Shown in pieces: positions 26,301 to 34,742 of a DNA stretch of 64,000 nt. Below the pieces are notes generated by a model that did no database searches, had not been told where the DNA came from, and worked only from the letters and a program-made list of their open reading frames with translations. The stretch covers positions 1,240,001-1,304,000 of the forward strand of contig NZ_JACIDA010000001.1 of the NCBI RefSeq assembly GCF_014196125.1. Direction: 5' to 3'. The stretch is from Brevundimonas mediterranea. Lineage in GTDB: Bacteria > Pseudomonadota > Alphaproteobacteria > Caulobacterales > Caulobacteraceae. The position numbers and the translations under genes are program-made. The first letter of the stretch is position 1. Each line of letters opens with the position of its first letter.

Positions 26301-27537
26301 GGGCCAGGTCGCGGGTCAGGCGACCCTTGGCGGCACCCTGGCCGCGCCGCGCCTGAACGGGCGCTTCGACCTGACCCAGGGCTCCTATCGCGAGAAGGCG
26401 GTCGGCCTGGTCCTGGGCGACCTGACTCTGAGGACAAGTTTCGACGACACCACGGCACTGATCGAGACCTTCACTGCCAATGACACCGCCGGCGGCACAG
26501 TCGCCGGCCAGGGCCGGATCGGGCTGCGTGAAGGCTCGGGCTCGACGGCGCGGCTGGACCTCACGCGGTTCCGGGTCATCGACAACGATATCGGCGAGGC
26601 CCGCGCTTCGGGTCCGATCACCATTGTTCGCGGTCAGGACGGCAACATCCAGCTGTCGGGCCAGATGAATATCGACGAGGCCCGGATCGAGCCGGAAGTG
26701 CCCGGCGCCACCGGCATCGTCTCGATGGACGTGGTCGAGATCAATCGCCCCGGCGGCGACCCGGTCGAGACCGAGGCCCGTCAACGTGGCCCGCAGATCG
26801 GGCTGGACATCGGTCTTCGCTCGACCGGCGGCAAGGTGCGGGTCAGCGGCCGCGGCCTGAACGTCGTGCTCGACGTCAACGCCCGGGTGCGGGGCACCAT
26901 CGCCCAGCCGCAACTGACCGGTACGGCCAATGTGGTGCGCGGCGATTACGAGTTCGCGGGCAAGCGATTCATCTTCGACGACACCGGCCGCGTGACCCTG
27001 TCGACCGATCCGAAACAGATCCGCCTGAACCTGTCGGCGACGCGTGAGGATACGGCCCTGACCGCCTCCATCGACGTGACCGGCACGGCCGACCAGCCGA
27101 AGATCGCCCTGACGTCCACCCCCGCCCTGCCCCAGGACGAAATCCTGTCCCAGGTGCTGTTCGGCCGTTCAGCCTCGCAACTGTCGCCGTTCGAGGCGGC
27201 GCAACTGGCCGCCGGGGTCGCGGCCCTGGCGGGCGGCGGCGGCTTCGACGTGATCGGGAACCTGCGCGAGCTGGCCGGGCTTGACCGTCTGTCGTTCGGC
27301 GGCCAGGCCTCGGCCGTGACGGTCGCCGGCGGTCGCTACATCACCGACAACGTCTATCTGGAGGTCATCGGCGGCGGCGAAGGCGGGGCGGCCGTGAAGG
27401 TCGAATGGCAACCGCGTCGCAACCTGGCCATCAGCTCGCAGTTCAGCGGCCAGGGCGACACCAGCCTGTCGATCCGCTGGCGCCGCGAAAGCCGCGAACC
27501 CGGCCAGCGCACCGACCGCCGCCCGAACCGGAACTAG
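23305..27537 (+). CDS. tamB: TamB inner-membrane-anchored translocation module (DUF490)
   Basis: A 1410-residue AsmA-like/TamB protein. One N-terminal transmembrane anchor (about residues 28-52) is followed by a very long beta-rich periplasmic repeat region and the C-terminal DUF490 domain (about 1040-1390), including PQLTGTANVVRGDYEFAGKRFIFDDTG and QDEILSQVLFGRSASQLSPFEAAQLA. It spans the periplasm and docks on TamA. The TTG start at 23305 overlaps the tamA stop (TTGA), so the pair is coupled. Convergent with the next gene with only two bases between stops. Confidence 0.95.
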   Translation: MTEAPPENTQDAAPPAESAAEVRKKRSLLQLLALIAGGVVGGLLVLLVIALIGGRMYIVSDGGRDLVTGFVQGQKISRYGRINVYGLKGDLFDDFTLDRVTVTDRDGVWLDARNVRVDWSYWPLITRRFHATDISAEVIQLIRRPVLDAPSGEPGGPQPIDVDIDRFSARVELLEGFSKEYGRWNLTGDIALPRRGAKNATVNADSLNRPGDYLRLAATFGGKLEETRVNLRANEAQGGPLAGSLGYSPDLPFSAVAVVNADMVHAKVQTGQFTPLTVDGRFGEDGSRVSGFLDFSGSDLFEPFVQRVGRTARFGFAMVPAKDKAFQGVGWKLMSDNVASEARGLIRMSDRSSPDGIRLDLQTVSLSRLVGSDVGGPAAYSGLFKGDAETWTLEGQASLLNANLASYRATRLAGPLNVQVKDGRIDLDGDIRAVGGSSEGLIGGLLGATPRVQMEAARMKDGALLLEKLDLQGQGLTLKGSGSRNLLGGMGFRGDAQLTDASRVLPDARGAFGGPIRASSAKTGAPWVLTFDGRGRNLTVGMDELNRLLGRTPRLQLTGKLNGNRIEVDRGELTGAAGRAGAKGLIETDGRLRLALDWNARGPFAVGPVEIGGDMNGRGALTGTLSQPRVDLTAGFDRVTAGALTLTQADLILSFRKGADASDGRITVTSGSNYGPARASGNFFLGGQRIRLSDLDVNAGGVTAQGAIALSNNVPSSADLTFTARTGAFLASGEANGRIRLTEGGGSESAILDVSGRNIRLAGQSWNIRTIDLDGRGTLDNLPFTLALDVGGGVPAQFNGTGVYSRRGAAQTLTLRGGGRVREVAFTTRSAATITLNGESRSAHLDLGVGSGVLLADLRQDARTAIIQADLTSVDLQTLSPNLRGRATGRVALRGAGDDLSGSANVTLADVRSIDAPSGLSVDGRLDATLINNSLTIKATASDEGAVQAAADVVLPVEASAAPLRLAIARQRPMSGNVSINGQIQPIWDLFLGGDRSLAGQVAGQATLGGTLAAPRLNGRFDLTQGSYREKAVGLVLGDLTLRTSFDDTTALIETFTANDTAGGTVAGQGRIGLREGSGSTARLDLTRFRVIDNDIGEARASGPITIVRGQDGNIQLSGQMNIDEARIEPEVPGATGIVSMDVVEINRPGGDPVETEARQRGPQIGLDIGLRSTGGKVRVSGRGLNVVLDVNARVRGTIAQPQLTGTANVVRGDYEFAGKRFIFDDTGRVTLSTDPKQIRLNLSATREDTALTASIDVTGTADQPKIALTSTPALPQDEILSQVLFGRSASQLSPFEAAQLAAGVAALAGGGGFDVIGNLRELAGLDRLSFGGQASAVTVAGGRYITDNVYLEVIGGGEGGAAVKVEWQPRRNLAISSQFSGQGDTSLSIRWRRESREPGQRTDRRPNRN

Positions 27538-27539
27538 CG

Positions 27540-28082
27540 TCAGGGCTCCCGCCGCAGACGGTGCAGCATCATCGCCCCTTGAAGGGCGGCGACATAGATG
27601 ACGGCCGAGACGAGCGTCGCCGGCCAGACCAGAAGCATGATCCACAACGGCAGTTCGGGCCCCCGGAAGCTGTCCAGCAGGCGCATCCCGATGTTGGCGA
27701 CCAGGCTGTAGGCGACCAGGGCCAGCATGATCAGGGGAATGGCCCGGGTCATCATCCGCCACTGGACGGCGGCCAGCACCCCGTACAGGACGACGGAAAA
27801 AATCGCGCCGAAGCCGATCATATAGGGCCACATGGTCTCCATCACCGCGCGCTGAGTAGCGAGCTGAGCAGCCGTAAGGTTCATGCGGCTGTATTCTTCG
27901 TTCATCGCGGTCGCGAACCAGCCCGAGTGGAACATCCACCAAGTGGGGACCAGGCCCACGACCAGGGCGATGACCAGACCGACGACCATGCCCCGCGCGG
28001 ACCGCTGGGCCTCGGCCATGCCGCGCGGCAGGACGAACGGATTCATCGCCCGCAGCCAGAGATCGATCGTCGAACGCGTCAT
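27540..28082 (-). CDS. hypothetical membrane protein, 180 residues
   Basis: Four to five hydrophobic helices (about residues 30-50, 80-100, 112-132 and 145-170) and an N-terminal cytoplasmic segment MTRSTIDLWLRAMNPFVLPRGMAEA. The layout resembles the Yip1-like membrane protein family, but there is no decisive motif. The ATG at 28082 is chosen over 28136 because the longer N-terminus looks unrelated. It ends two bases from tamB. Confidence 0.6.
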   Translation of the reverse strand: MTRSTIDLWLRAMNPFVLPRGMAEAQRSARGMVVGLVIALVVGLVPTWWMFHSGWFATAMNEEYSRMNLTAAQLATQRAVMETMWPYMIGFGAIFSVVLYGVLAAVQWRMMTRAIPLIMLALVAYSLVANIGMRLLDSFRGPELPLWIMLLVWPATLVSAVIYVAALQGAMMLHRLRREP

Positions 28083-28210
28083 GAAGCCATTCTTGTTTCG
28101 CGGGCAACCAAAAGCCTGAACGACTTGATCGATCAAGGCCTAGTCATGATCGGCCCGACTTGAGGGCCTTGACCTTCACCTTTGCCGTCGTGGCGGCTAG
28201 GGTCCGGCCG

Positions 28211-29464
28211 ATGCGGATTCTGACCACGGACCAGGCCGTCCTCGACCACGTCGCCGCGCGACGCGAGGCGATTATCGGCCGCACCATCGACTGGGCGAAC
28301 ATCAACTCCGGCAGCCGCAACGCCGCCGGTTTGAACGCCGTGCTGGACGCGCTGGAGGCCGTGGCTAGGGGACTGCCCGGCGCCGTCGTCGAACGAATCG
28401 CCACCCAGGGTTCGACCAGCGTCGCCGACGACGGATCGGTGCGGACCGAGGCCCATGCCGACGCTTTGAAGATCACGACGCGGCCGGCGGCGCCGATCCA
28501 GGTGGTCCTGACCGGGCATTACGACACCGTCTTCGGCGCCGACAGCCGGTTCCAGACCGTGACCACGCGCGCGGACGGCGCCCTGAACGGCCCTGGCGTG
28601 GCCGACATGAAGGGCGGGATCAGCGTTCTGCTGGCGGCGCTCGAAGCCTTTGAGACCCACCCCGACCGGCACGGCGTCGGCTGGACCGTGCTGCTGAGCC
28701 CGGACGAGGAGATCGGCTCGCCCGCCTCGGCCCCCCTGCTGGCCGAACTGGGCGCGCGGGGGCATGTGGGCCTGACCTATGAACCGGCCTTGGCGGACGG
28801 CACCCTGGCCGGGGCGCGCAAAGGCAGCGGCAACTATCATCTGATCGTGACGGGCAAGGCCGCTCACGCCGGCCGCGCCTTCGAGGAGGGCCGCAACGCC
28901 GTCGCCGGCGCGGCCATGATCGCCGCCGCCCTGCACGGACTGAACGGCCAGAGGGACGGGGTCACCGTCAATGTCGCCAAGATCTCAGGCGGCGGCGCCC
29001 TGAACGTCGTCGCCGACAACGCCGTGGTGCGGTTCAATGTGCGGGTGCCGGACAAGGCGGCGGCCGACTGGATCGACGCCTCGGTCCGCGCCATCGCCGC
29101 CGCACCGCCGTTCGAGGGGCTGACCCTGGACCTGCACGGCGGCTTCACCCGCGCCCCCAAGCCGATGGACGCCGCCCAGACCGCCCTGTTCGAGGCGGTG
29201 AAGGAAGCCGGCGCCCTGCTGGGCCAGCCCATCGCCTGGAAGCCCTCGGGCGGCGTCTGCGAAGGCAACAACCTCCACGCCGCCGGCCTGCCCAACATCG
29301 ACACCCTGGGCGTCCGGGGCGGCGAGATCCATTCGGACCAGGAGTTCGCCTGGCCCGACAGCTTCGTCGAACGCGCCCAGCTCAGCGCCCTGATCCTGTG
29401 CAAGATCGCCTCGGGCGAGATCGACGCGGCTAAACTGAAAGCTCTGCGGATGGAAACCCTCTGA
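28211..29464 (+). CDS. M20-family metallohydrolase in AST cluster
   Basis: A 417-residue M20/ArgE/DapE/CPG2-type zinc hydrolase. Metal ligands and catalytic residues appear in TGHYDTVFG, GPGVADMKGG, SPDEEIGS, YEPALADGTL and GEIHSDQEF, and the lid domain lies between. It is the first gene of an astA-astD-astB cluster with no canonical AstE. The obvious inference is that it removes succinate from N-succinylglutamate in the final AST step. The ATG at 28211 (MRILTTDQ) is preferred to the longer frame start. The astA ATG follows its stop immediately. Confidence 0.85.
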   Translation: MRILTTDQAVLDHVAARREAIIGRTIDWANINSGSRNAAGLNAVLDALEAVARGLPGAVVERIATQGSTSVADDGSVRTEAHADALKITTRPAAPIQVVLTGHYDTVFGADSRFQTVTTRADGALNGPGVADMKGGISVLLAALEAFETHPDRHGVGWTVLLSPDEEIGSPASAPLLAELGARGHVGLTYEPALADGTLAGARKGSGNYHLIVTGKAAHAGRAFEEGRNAVAGAAMIAAALHGLNGQRDGVTVNVAKISGGGALNVVADNAVVRFNVRVPDKAAADWIDASVRAIAAAPPFEGLTLDLHGGFTRAPKPMDAAQTALFEAVKEAGALLGQPIAWKPSGGVCEGNNLHAAGLPNIDTLGVRGGEIHSDQEFAWPDSFVERAQLSALILCKIASGEIDAAKLKALRMETL

Positions 29465-30472
29465 ATGCTCGTCGTCCGTCCCGCCGGCCCTGCCGATCTC
29501 GATTATCTGCTGGAGCTGGCCATCCTGTCCGGCCCCGGCTTCACCAGCCTGCCGGAAGATCCCGACGCCCTGGCCGAACGGCTGGAGCTGAGTCAGGCCA
29601 GTTTCCGGGGCGAGGTCACGCCGCAGGAGGCCTGGTACACCCTGATGCTGGAAGACGGCGACACCGGCGACATCGACGGGGTCGGATCGGTCAAGGCGAC
29701 CGTGGGGCTGAAACGGCCCTTCTTCTCGTTCCGCATCGTCAACAACACGGCCTCGTCGCCGTCCCTGGGGGTCAAGCTGGATCACCAGACCCTGGTGCTG
29801 GTCAATGAATGCACCGGCTGGACCGAGGTCGGGTCGCTGTTCCTCAAGGCCGATCGGAGGAAGGGCGGGGCGGGGCGCCTGCTGAGCCAGTCGCGCTACA
29901 TGCTGATCGGCGCCCAGCCGGAGCTGTTTGCGGAAAATGTGCTGGCCGAGTTGCGTGGCGTCTTCACCCCTGACGGCGCCTGTCCGTTCTGGGATCATGT
30001 GGCGCACAAGTTCTTTCCGATGGAGTTCGATCACGCCGACCGGATGAGCGGATCGACCGACAAACAGTTCATCCTGGACCTGGCCCCGCGCCACCCGATC
30101 TATACCGAGCTTCTGCCCGAGCCGGCGCGCGCCGTGATCGGCAAGGTCCACCCCCAGGGCGTGCCGGCCATGGCCCTGCTGGAAAGCGAAGGGTTTCGGC
30201 CCAATGGGCTGGTGGACATCTTCGACGCCGGTCCGACCGTGTCGTGCGGGCGCGACAATATCCGCACCGTGCGCGATGCGCGCCGCCTGACGGTCGAGAT
30301 CACCGACCGGGTCGAGGCCGAACTGCCGGCCCTGATCTCGACCGACAGCATCGCCGCCTTCCGCGCCGTCCGCGCCAAGGCGGACATCCACGGCGACACG
30401 GTTCGCATCGGCGCCGAGACTGCTGCGACCCTGAAGGTCCAGAGCGGCGCCAGCGTGCGGGTGAAATCGTGA
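29465..30472 (+). CDS. astA: arginine N-succinyltransferase AstA
   Basis: A 335-residue enzyme that transfers succinate from succinyl-CoA to arginine, the first AST step. Family blocks: VRPAGPADLDYLLELAILSGPGFTSLPED, WTEVGSLFLKADRRKGGAGRLLSQSRY, FWDHVAHKFFPMEFDHADRMSGSTDKQFI, and PQGVPAMALLESEGFRPNGLVDIFDAGPTV. It is one subunit type and close to the usual length. It starts at the base after the upstream stop. A five-codon frame (ATGAGCGGACTGGAATAG, 30472-30489) overlaps its stop and may couple it to astD. Confidence 0.95.
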   Translation: MLVVRPAGPADLDYLLELAILSGPGFTSLPEDPDALAERLELSQASFRGEVTPQEAWYTLMLEDGDTGDIDGVGSVKATVGLKRPFFSFRIVNNTASSPSLGVKLDHQTLVLVNECTGWTEVGSLFLKADRRKGGAGRLLSQSRYMLIGAQPELFAENVLAELRGVFTPDGACPFWDHVAHKFFPMEFDHADRMSGSTDKQFILDLAPRHPIYTELLPEPARAVIGKVHPQGVPAMALLESEGFRPNGLVDIFDAGPTVSCGRDNIRTVRDARRLTVEITDRVEAELPALISTDSIAAFRAVRAKADIHGDTVRIGAETAATLKVQSGASVRVKS

Positions 30473-30493
30473 TGAGCGGACTGGAATAGAGGC

Positions 30494-31912
30494 ATGACCA
30501 TTTTCAACTCCACCGACCCCGCCACCGAAGCCGTGAACTGGGAAGGCGAAGCCGCCAGCCCCGTTCAGGTCCAGGCCGCCGTGGACGCCGCCCGCGCCGC
30601 CTTCCCCGACTGGGCCGACCGGCCGCGCCAGGACCGGATCGACGCGGTCAAACGCTATCAGGCCGTGCTGAAGGACCGCGCGCCCCAGATCGCCGAGGCC
30701 ATCGCCCGCGAGACCGGCAAGCCGCTGTGGGAGACCAAGACCGAGGCCGCCGCCATGGTCGGCAAGGTGGACATCTCCATCCGCGCCTATGACGAACGCA
30801 CCGGCGAACGGACCAGCGACACCGCCTTCGGCCGCGCGACCCTGCGCCACCGTCCGCACGGCGTGGCGGCGGTGCTGGGCCCGTTCAACTTCCCCGGCCA
30901 CCTGCCCAACGGCCATATCGTCCCCGCCCTGCTGGCCGGGGATGCGGTCGTCTTCAAGCCGTCGGAGGAGACGCCCCTGGTCGGCCAGGTCATGGCCGAG
31001 GCCTTCGCCGCCGCAGACCTGCCGACCGGCGTGGTCAATGTCGTCCAGGGCGGACGCGAGACCGGCGCGGCCCTCCTCGACGCCGGGATCGACGCCCTGA
31101 TGTTCACCGGTTCCGGCGCGGCCGGCGCCCATTTCCGTCGCAAGTTCGCCGACGATCCGCACGTCATCCTGGCGCTGGAGCTGGGCGGCAATAATCCTCT
31201 GGTCGTCTGGGATGCGGCGGACGCCGAAGCCGTAGCGGGCATAGCGGTGCAGTCCGCCTTCATCACCACTGGCCAGCGCTGTTCCTGCGCCCGACGCCTG
31301 ATCGTGCCGGAGGGAGCGCAGGGCGACGCCATCATCGAAGCCATCGCCGCCCTATCCGACCGCCTGGTCTTCGGCCCGTGGGACAGCGACCCCGAACCCT
31401 ACGCCGGACCGCTGATCTCGGCCCGCGCCGCCGAGGCGGCGTTGAAGGCTCTGCAGGACCGGATCGACAGGGGGGCCAAGGTCGTCCGCGCCTCCGGTCC
31501 CGTCGCCAATTTGCCCGGCGCCTTCGTCAAGCCCGCCATCATCGACGTGACCGGGATCGACGTCCCCGACGAGGAGATGTTCGCCCCCTTCCTGTCGGTT
31601 ACGCGGGTTGTGAGCTTCGACGCCGCGATCCAGGCGGCCAATGCGACCCGCTACGGTCTGTCGGCGGGCCTGGTCAGCGACGATCCGAAAAACTGGGACC
31701 ATTTCATCCGTCGCATCCGCGCCGGCGTGGTCAACTTCAACCGTCCGACCACCGGCGCGGCCGGCGACATGCCGTTCGGCGGCCTGGGCGCCAGCGGAAA
31801 CCATCGGCCGTCGGCCTATTACGCCGCCGACTACTGCGCATATCCGGTGGCCAGCTTCGAGGCGGACGCGGTCGCGAACATCGAGGGCGAGATCAAGGGA
31901 CTACGGTCGTGA
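30494..31912 (+). CDS. astD: succinylglutamate-semialdehyde dehydrogenase AstD
   Basis: A 472-residue NAD-dependent aldehyde dehydrogenase, the fourth AST step. The catalytic cysteine is Cys263 in TTGQRCSCARR and the general-base glutamate is in LELGGNNPLVV; AVLGPFNFPGHLPNGHIVPALLAG and FKPSEETP are cofactor blocks. AstD-type substrate specificity follows from the cluster and from FNRPTTGAAGDMPFGGLGASGNHRPSA. A dispersed palindromic repeat begins right after its stop. Confidence 0.95.
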   Translation: MTIFNSTDPATEAVNWEGEAASPVQVQAAVDAARAAFPDWADRPRQDRIDAVKRYQAVLKDRAPQIAEAIARETGKPLWETKTEAAAMVGKVDISIRAYDERTGERTSDTAFGRATLRHRPHGVAAVLGPFNFPGHLPNGHIVPALLAGDAVVFKPSEETPLVGQVMAEAFAAADLPTGVVNVVQGGRETGAALLDAGIDALMFTGSGAAGAHFRRKFADDPHVILALELGGNNPLVVWDAADAEAVAGIAVQSAFITTGQRCSCARRLIVPEGAQGDAIIEAIAALSDRLVFGPWDSDPEPYAGPLISARAAEAALKALQDRIDRGAKVVRASGPVANLPGAFVKPAIIDVTGIDVPDEEMFAPFLSVTRVVSFDAAIQAANATRYGLSAGLVSDDPKNWDHFIRRIRAGVVNFNRPTTGAAGDMPFGGLGASGNHRPSAYYAADYCAYPVASFEADAVANIEGEIKGLRS

Positions 31913-31916
31913 TTTC

Positions 31917-32012
31917 TTCTCCCCTTGCGGGAGAAGGTGGCCCGCGCAGCGGGTCGGATGAGGGGTTTCTCGCTGTCGGCCGCCTGCAGGACCCTCAGCC
32001 GCAAGGGGAGAG
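31917..32012. repeat. MITE-like palindromic repeat, copy 2 (astD-astB gap)
   Basis: CTCCCCTTGCGG (31919-31930) and CCGCAAGGGGAG (31999-32010) form a perfect 12-bp terminal inverted repeat around about 68 bp. Inside are a CTTCTCCC/GGGAGAAG hairpin, then GTGGCCCG and GGGTCGGATGAGGGG as in the copies at 15682 and 39253. The right arm provides the purine-rich ribosome site of astB. Confidence 0.75.
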
Positions 32013-32018
32013 GGCCGA

Positions 32019-33356
32019 ATGACCCACGCCGTCGAAGCCAACGCGGACGGCCTGATCGGGCCGACGCACTCCTACGCCGGTCTGTCGCCCGGCAATCTGG
32101 CCTCCAGCCTGAACAAGGGCGAGGCATCCAACCCGCGCGCGGCGGTGCTGCAGGGACTCGACAAGATGAAGACCCTGGCGGACCTGGGCCTGCCCCAGTT
32201 CGTCCTGCCGCCGCACGAGCGGCCGAACATCCCCTTCCTGCGGACCCTGGGTTTCACAGGGTCGGACGCCCAGGTGCTGGAGCGGGCGTGGAAGGATGCG
32301 CCGTCCTTCGCCGCCGCCGCCTGCTCGGCCTCGCCCATGTGGGCCGCCAACGCCGCGACCGTGACGCCCAGCGCCGACGCCGCCAACGGCCGGGTGCATT
32401 TCACCCCCGCCAATCTGATCACCAACCTGCACCGGTCGCTGGAGCATCAGCAGACGAAGCGGGCGCTGGACGCCCTGTTCCCCGCCGCCGATCATTTCGC
32501 CGTCCACGACGCCCTGCCCTCCGTGGCTCATCTGGCCGATGAAGGCGCCGCCAACCATGTGCGTCTGTGCGCAGAGCATGGGGCGCCGGGCGTCAATCTG
32601 CTTGTCTGGGGGCGCGAGGCCTTCACGCCCTGGGACGGTCCCTACCCCGCCCGCCAGACGCGCGAGGCGTCCCAGGCCGTCGGTCGTCGCCACGGCGCCA
32701 GCGGCGTCGTCCTGGCCCAACAGTCGAAAGCCGCCATCGCCGGCGGCACCTTCCACAACGACGTGGTCTGCGTGGGGGCGCTGGACACCCTGTTCTTCCA
32801 CGACCTCGCCTTCGAGGACACTGCCGGAACCCAGACCGCCATCCGTCGCGCGGCCGAGGGCCTGTTCGAGCCGATCTTCGTCGAGGTGTCGTCCGCCGAT
32901 CTGCCCTTGGCCGACGCCATCAGCTCCTATCTGTTCAACTCGATGCTGATCCAGATTCCGGGCGAAGACCGCCTGACCCTGATCTGTCCGACCGAGACCC
33001 GCGAGAACCCGCGCAGCCATGCGGTGGCGCAATCCCTCGCCGCCTCCAACGGTCCCATCGGGCGGGTCCAGTATGTCGATGTGCGCCAGTCGATGCGCAA
33101 CGGCGGCGGTCCCGCATGCCTGCGCCTGCGCGTTGTGCTGACCGAGGCCGAGCTGGCCGCAACCAATCCGGCAATGCGCCTGACGAACGCGCTGCACGCT
33201 CGGCTCAAGACATGGGGCGCGCGCTGGTACCGCGACGAATTGCGCCCCGCCGACCTCGCCGATCCGGCCTTGCTGGACGAGAGCCGGAGCGCGCTGGATG
33301 AACTGACGGCGATTCTGGATTTGGGCGGCGGCTTCTATCCGTTCCAGCAGACCTAG
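32019..33356 (+). CDS. astB: N-succinylarginine dihydrolase AstB
   Basis: A 445-residue amidinotransferase-fold enzyme that hydrolyses succinylarginine to succinylornithine, CO2 and ammonia, the second AST step. EANADGLIGPTHSYAGLSPGNLAS opens the protein, the catalytic cysteine is Cys367 in RNGGGPACLRLR, and the catalytic histidine is in AGGTFHNDVVCVG. The ribosome site GGGGAGAGG lies in the right end of the upstream repeat. AstC (succinylornithine aminotransferase) is absent from the cluster, so ArgD or a distant gene must serve. Its end overlaps the convergent phhA by four bases. Confidence 0.95.
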   Translation: MTHAVEANADGLIGPTHSYAGLSPGNLASSLNKGEASNPRAAVLQGLDKMKTLADLGLPQFVLPPHERPNIPFLRTLGFTGSDAQVLERAWKDAPSFAAAACSASPMWAANAATVTPSADAANGRVHFTPANLITNLHRSLEHQQTKRALDALFPAADHFAVHDALPSVAHLADEGAANHVRLCAEHGAPGVNLLVWGREAFTPWDGPYPARQTREASQAVGRRHGASGVVLAQQSKAAIAGGTFHNDVVCVGALDTLFFHDLAFEDTAGTQTAIRRAAEGLFEPIFVEVSSADLPLADAISSYLFNSMLIQIPGEDRLTLICPTETRENPRSHAVAQSLAASNGPIGRVQYVDVRQSMRNGGGPACLRLRVVLTEAELAATNPAMRLTNALHARLKTWGARWYRDELRPADLADPALLDESRSALDELTAILDLGGGFYPFQQT

Positions 33357-34228
33357 GCCGCGAACCGCCCGCCCTTGGCCGCATAGGCCTGGGTGCCGCG
33401 GGTGAAGACCTGATCGCTGGGCAGGACGGTCTCGATCGGCAGATCGGCCTGACCTTTCAGGGCGTCATAGATCGGGCCGAAGTCCTTCAGGGTCTCGTCC
33501 TTCAGCGCTTCCAGGCTGTCGATGACGAAATAGACCTGCTGGAAGTCGTCGATCCGGTAGAGGGTCCGCATCACCCGTTCCAGATCAAAGCCCAGCCGGT
33601 TCGGTGACGGGTCTTCCAGAGCGAAGACGCTCTCGGTCGCCGACGAGACAATCCCGGCGCCATAGATGCGTAAGGCTCCGGCCTCCTGCATCAGGCCGAA
33701 CTCGACCGTATACCAGTACAGCCGCGCCAGGTTCGGCAGCATGCCCAGGCCCGCCGCGCGCTGCCCGCCTTTGCCATAGGCCTCCATATAGGCGGCGAAG
33801 TCGGGGTCGGTCAGCATGGGGACATGGCCGAAGACGTCGTGGAAGATGTCGGGTTCCTGGAGATAGTCCAGCTGGTCCGGCTTCCGGATGAACTGACCCG
33901 AGACGAAACGACGGTTGGCCAGGTGGTCGAAAAAGACCTCGTCCGGCACCAGGCCGGGCACACAGACCACGGTCCAGCCGGTCAGAGCCTGAAGCTTGGG
34001 ATTGATGACGTCGAAGTCGGGAATGCCGCCGGCGTTCAGGTCCAGCGAGTCCAGGCCGCGCAGGAAGGCGTCGCACGCGCGGCCGGGCAGGATCTTCATC
34101 TGACGGGCGTACAGGGTATCCCAGGTCTGGTGTTCGACCTCGGTATAGGCGGCCCAGTTCTGGGGGATGGTCCAGTCGGCGGCCGCACCCTCGGGCGGCT
34201 GTTCGAAGACGTGTTCGAAGTCGGACAT
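33353..34228 (-). CDS. phhA: phenylalanine 4-monooxygenase
   Basis: A 291-residue monomeric bacterial aromatic amino-acid hydroxylase converting phenylalanine to tyrosine with tetrahydropterin. Iron ligands are His130 and His135 (IFHDVFGHVP) and Glu176 (YWYTVEFGL). The pterin region FVSGQFIRKPDQLDYLQEPD precedes them. The length matches bacterial PhhA; no regulatory ACT domain. No pterin-carbinolamine dehydratase gene adjoins. An Lrp-type regulator, often neighbouring in relatives, is absent here. Confidence 0.96.
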   Translation of the reverse strand: MSDFEHVFEQPPEGAAADWTIPQNWAAYTEVEHQTWDTLYARQMKILPGRACDAFLRGLDSLDLNAGGIPDFDVINPKLQALTGWTVVCVPGLVPDEVFFDHLANRRFVSGQFIRKPDQLDYLQEPDIFHDVFGHVPMLTDPDFAAYMEAYGKGGQRAAGLGMLPNLARLYWYTVEFGLMQEAGALRIYGAGIVSSATESVFALEDPSPNRLGFDLERVMRTLYRIDDFQQVYFVIDSLEALKDETLKDFGPIYDALKGQADLPIETVLPSDQVFTRGTQAYAAKGGRFAA

Positions 34229-34286
34229 GGGACGCTCCTCTTTTGCCCTATCCTAACGCCCGCTCGGCGCCCGTTCAAAGGCCTGG

Positions 34287-34595
34287 TCAGTGAATGGCTT
34301 CGTTCAGGGGCGCGTGATGGCCTTCAGCATCGACGGTGAACCAGCGCTGGGCGTCGTCGGGCAGCAGAACCGACTCGCCGTCCTCCAGCACGCCTTCGGC
34401 GGCATAGGCCACGAAGCCGCCGCCCTCGCCGAGGGCGAAGACGCGGTAAAAGGGTTGGTCCGGAGAGACCGCGCCCGTGTCGATCGCCGGGCCGTCGTAG
34501 GCGGGGTCGACGTCCATCACCACGCCCCGGAAGGCGTCGTCGCGGTGGCGGACGATCTGGCCGATGGCGAAACGGGCTGTGTGAACCTGGGTCAT
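34287..34595 (-). CDS. hspQ: HspQ/YccV-like heat shock protein
   Basis: A 102-residue protein with the YccV-like DNA-binding fold: ARFAIGQIVRHRDDAFRGVVMDVDPAYDG, then QPFYRVFALGEGGGFVAYAAEGVLEDGES. In enterobacteria HspQ is a heat-induced specificity factor for the Lon protease. Length is normal. Single gene, divergent from ppx/gppA. I see no clear heat-shock promoter. Confidence 0.9.
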   Translation of the reverse strand: MTQVHTARFAIGQIVRHRDDAFRGVVMDVDPAYDGPAIDTGAVSPDQPFYRVFALGEGGGFVAYAAEGVLEDGESVLLPDDAQRWFTVDAEGHHAPLNEAIH

Positions 34596-34742
34596 GTGAT
34601 CTTGTTACGCTTGGCCCGATGACCCTGATCCACGCAGGCCTGTTCATCTTCCTGACAGAATGGCTTGGCGCGGACGATCTTAGCGGGCTAGGTTGATCGG
34701 GACGGGCGCCGCTTTGGACCGCCCACATCGGAATGACGGCCC

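Noticed and set aside
30472-30489. Five-codon leader gene between astA and astD
   Set aside because: Too short to support as a gene; mentioned only as possible translational coupling.
28985-31162. 725-residue minus-strand frame across the AST genes
   Set aside because: Antisense of three well-supported enzymes; composition (Gly, Arg, Gln, His) is that of a shadow.
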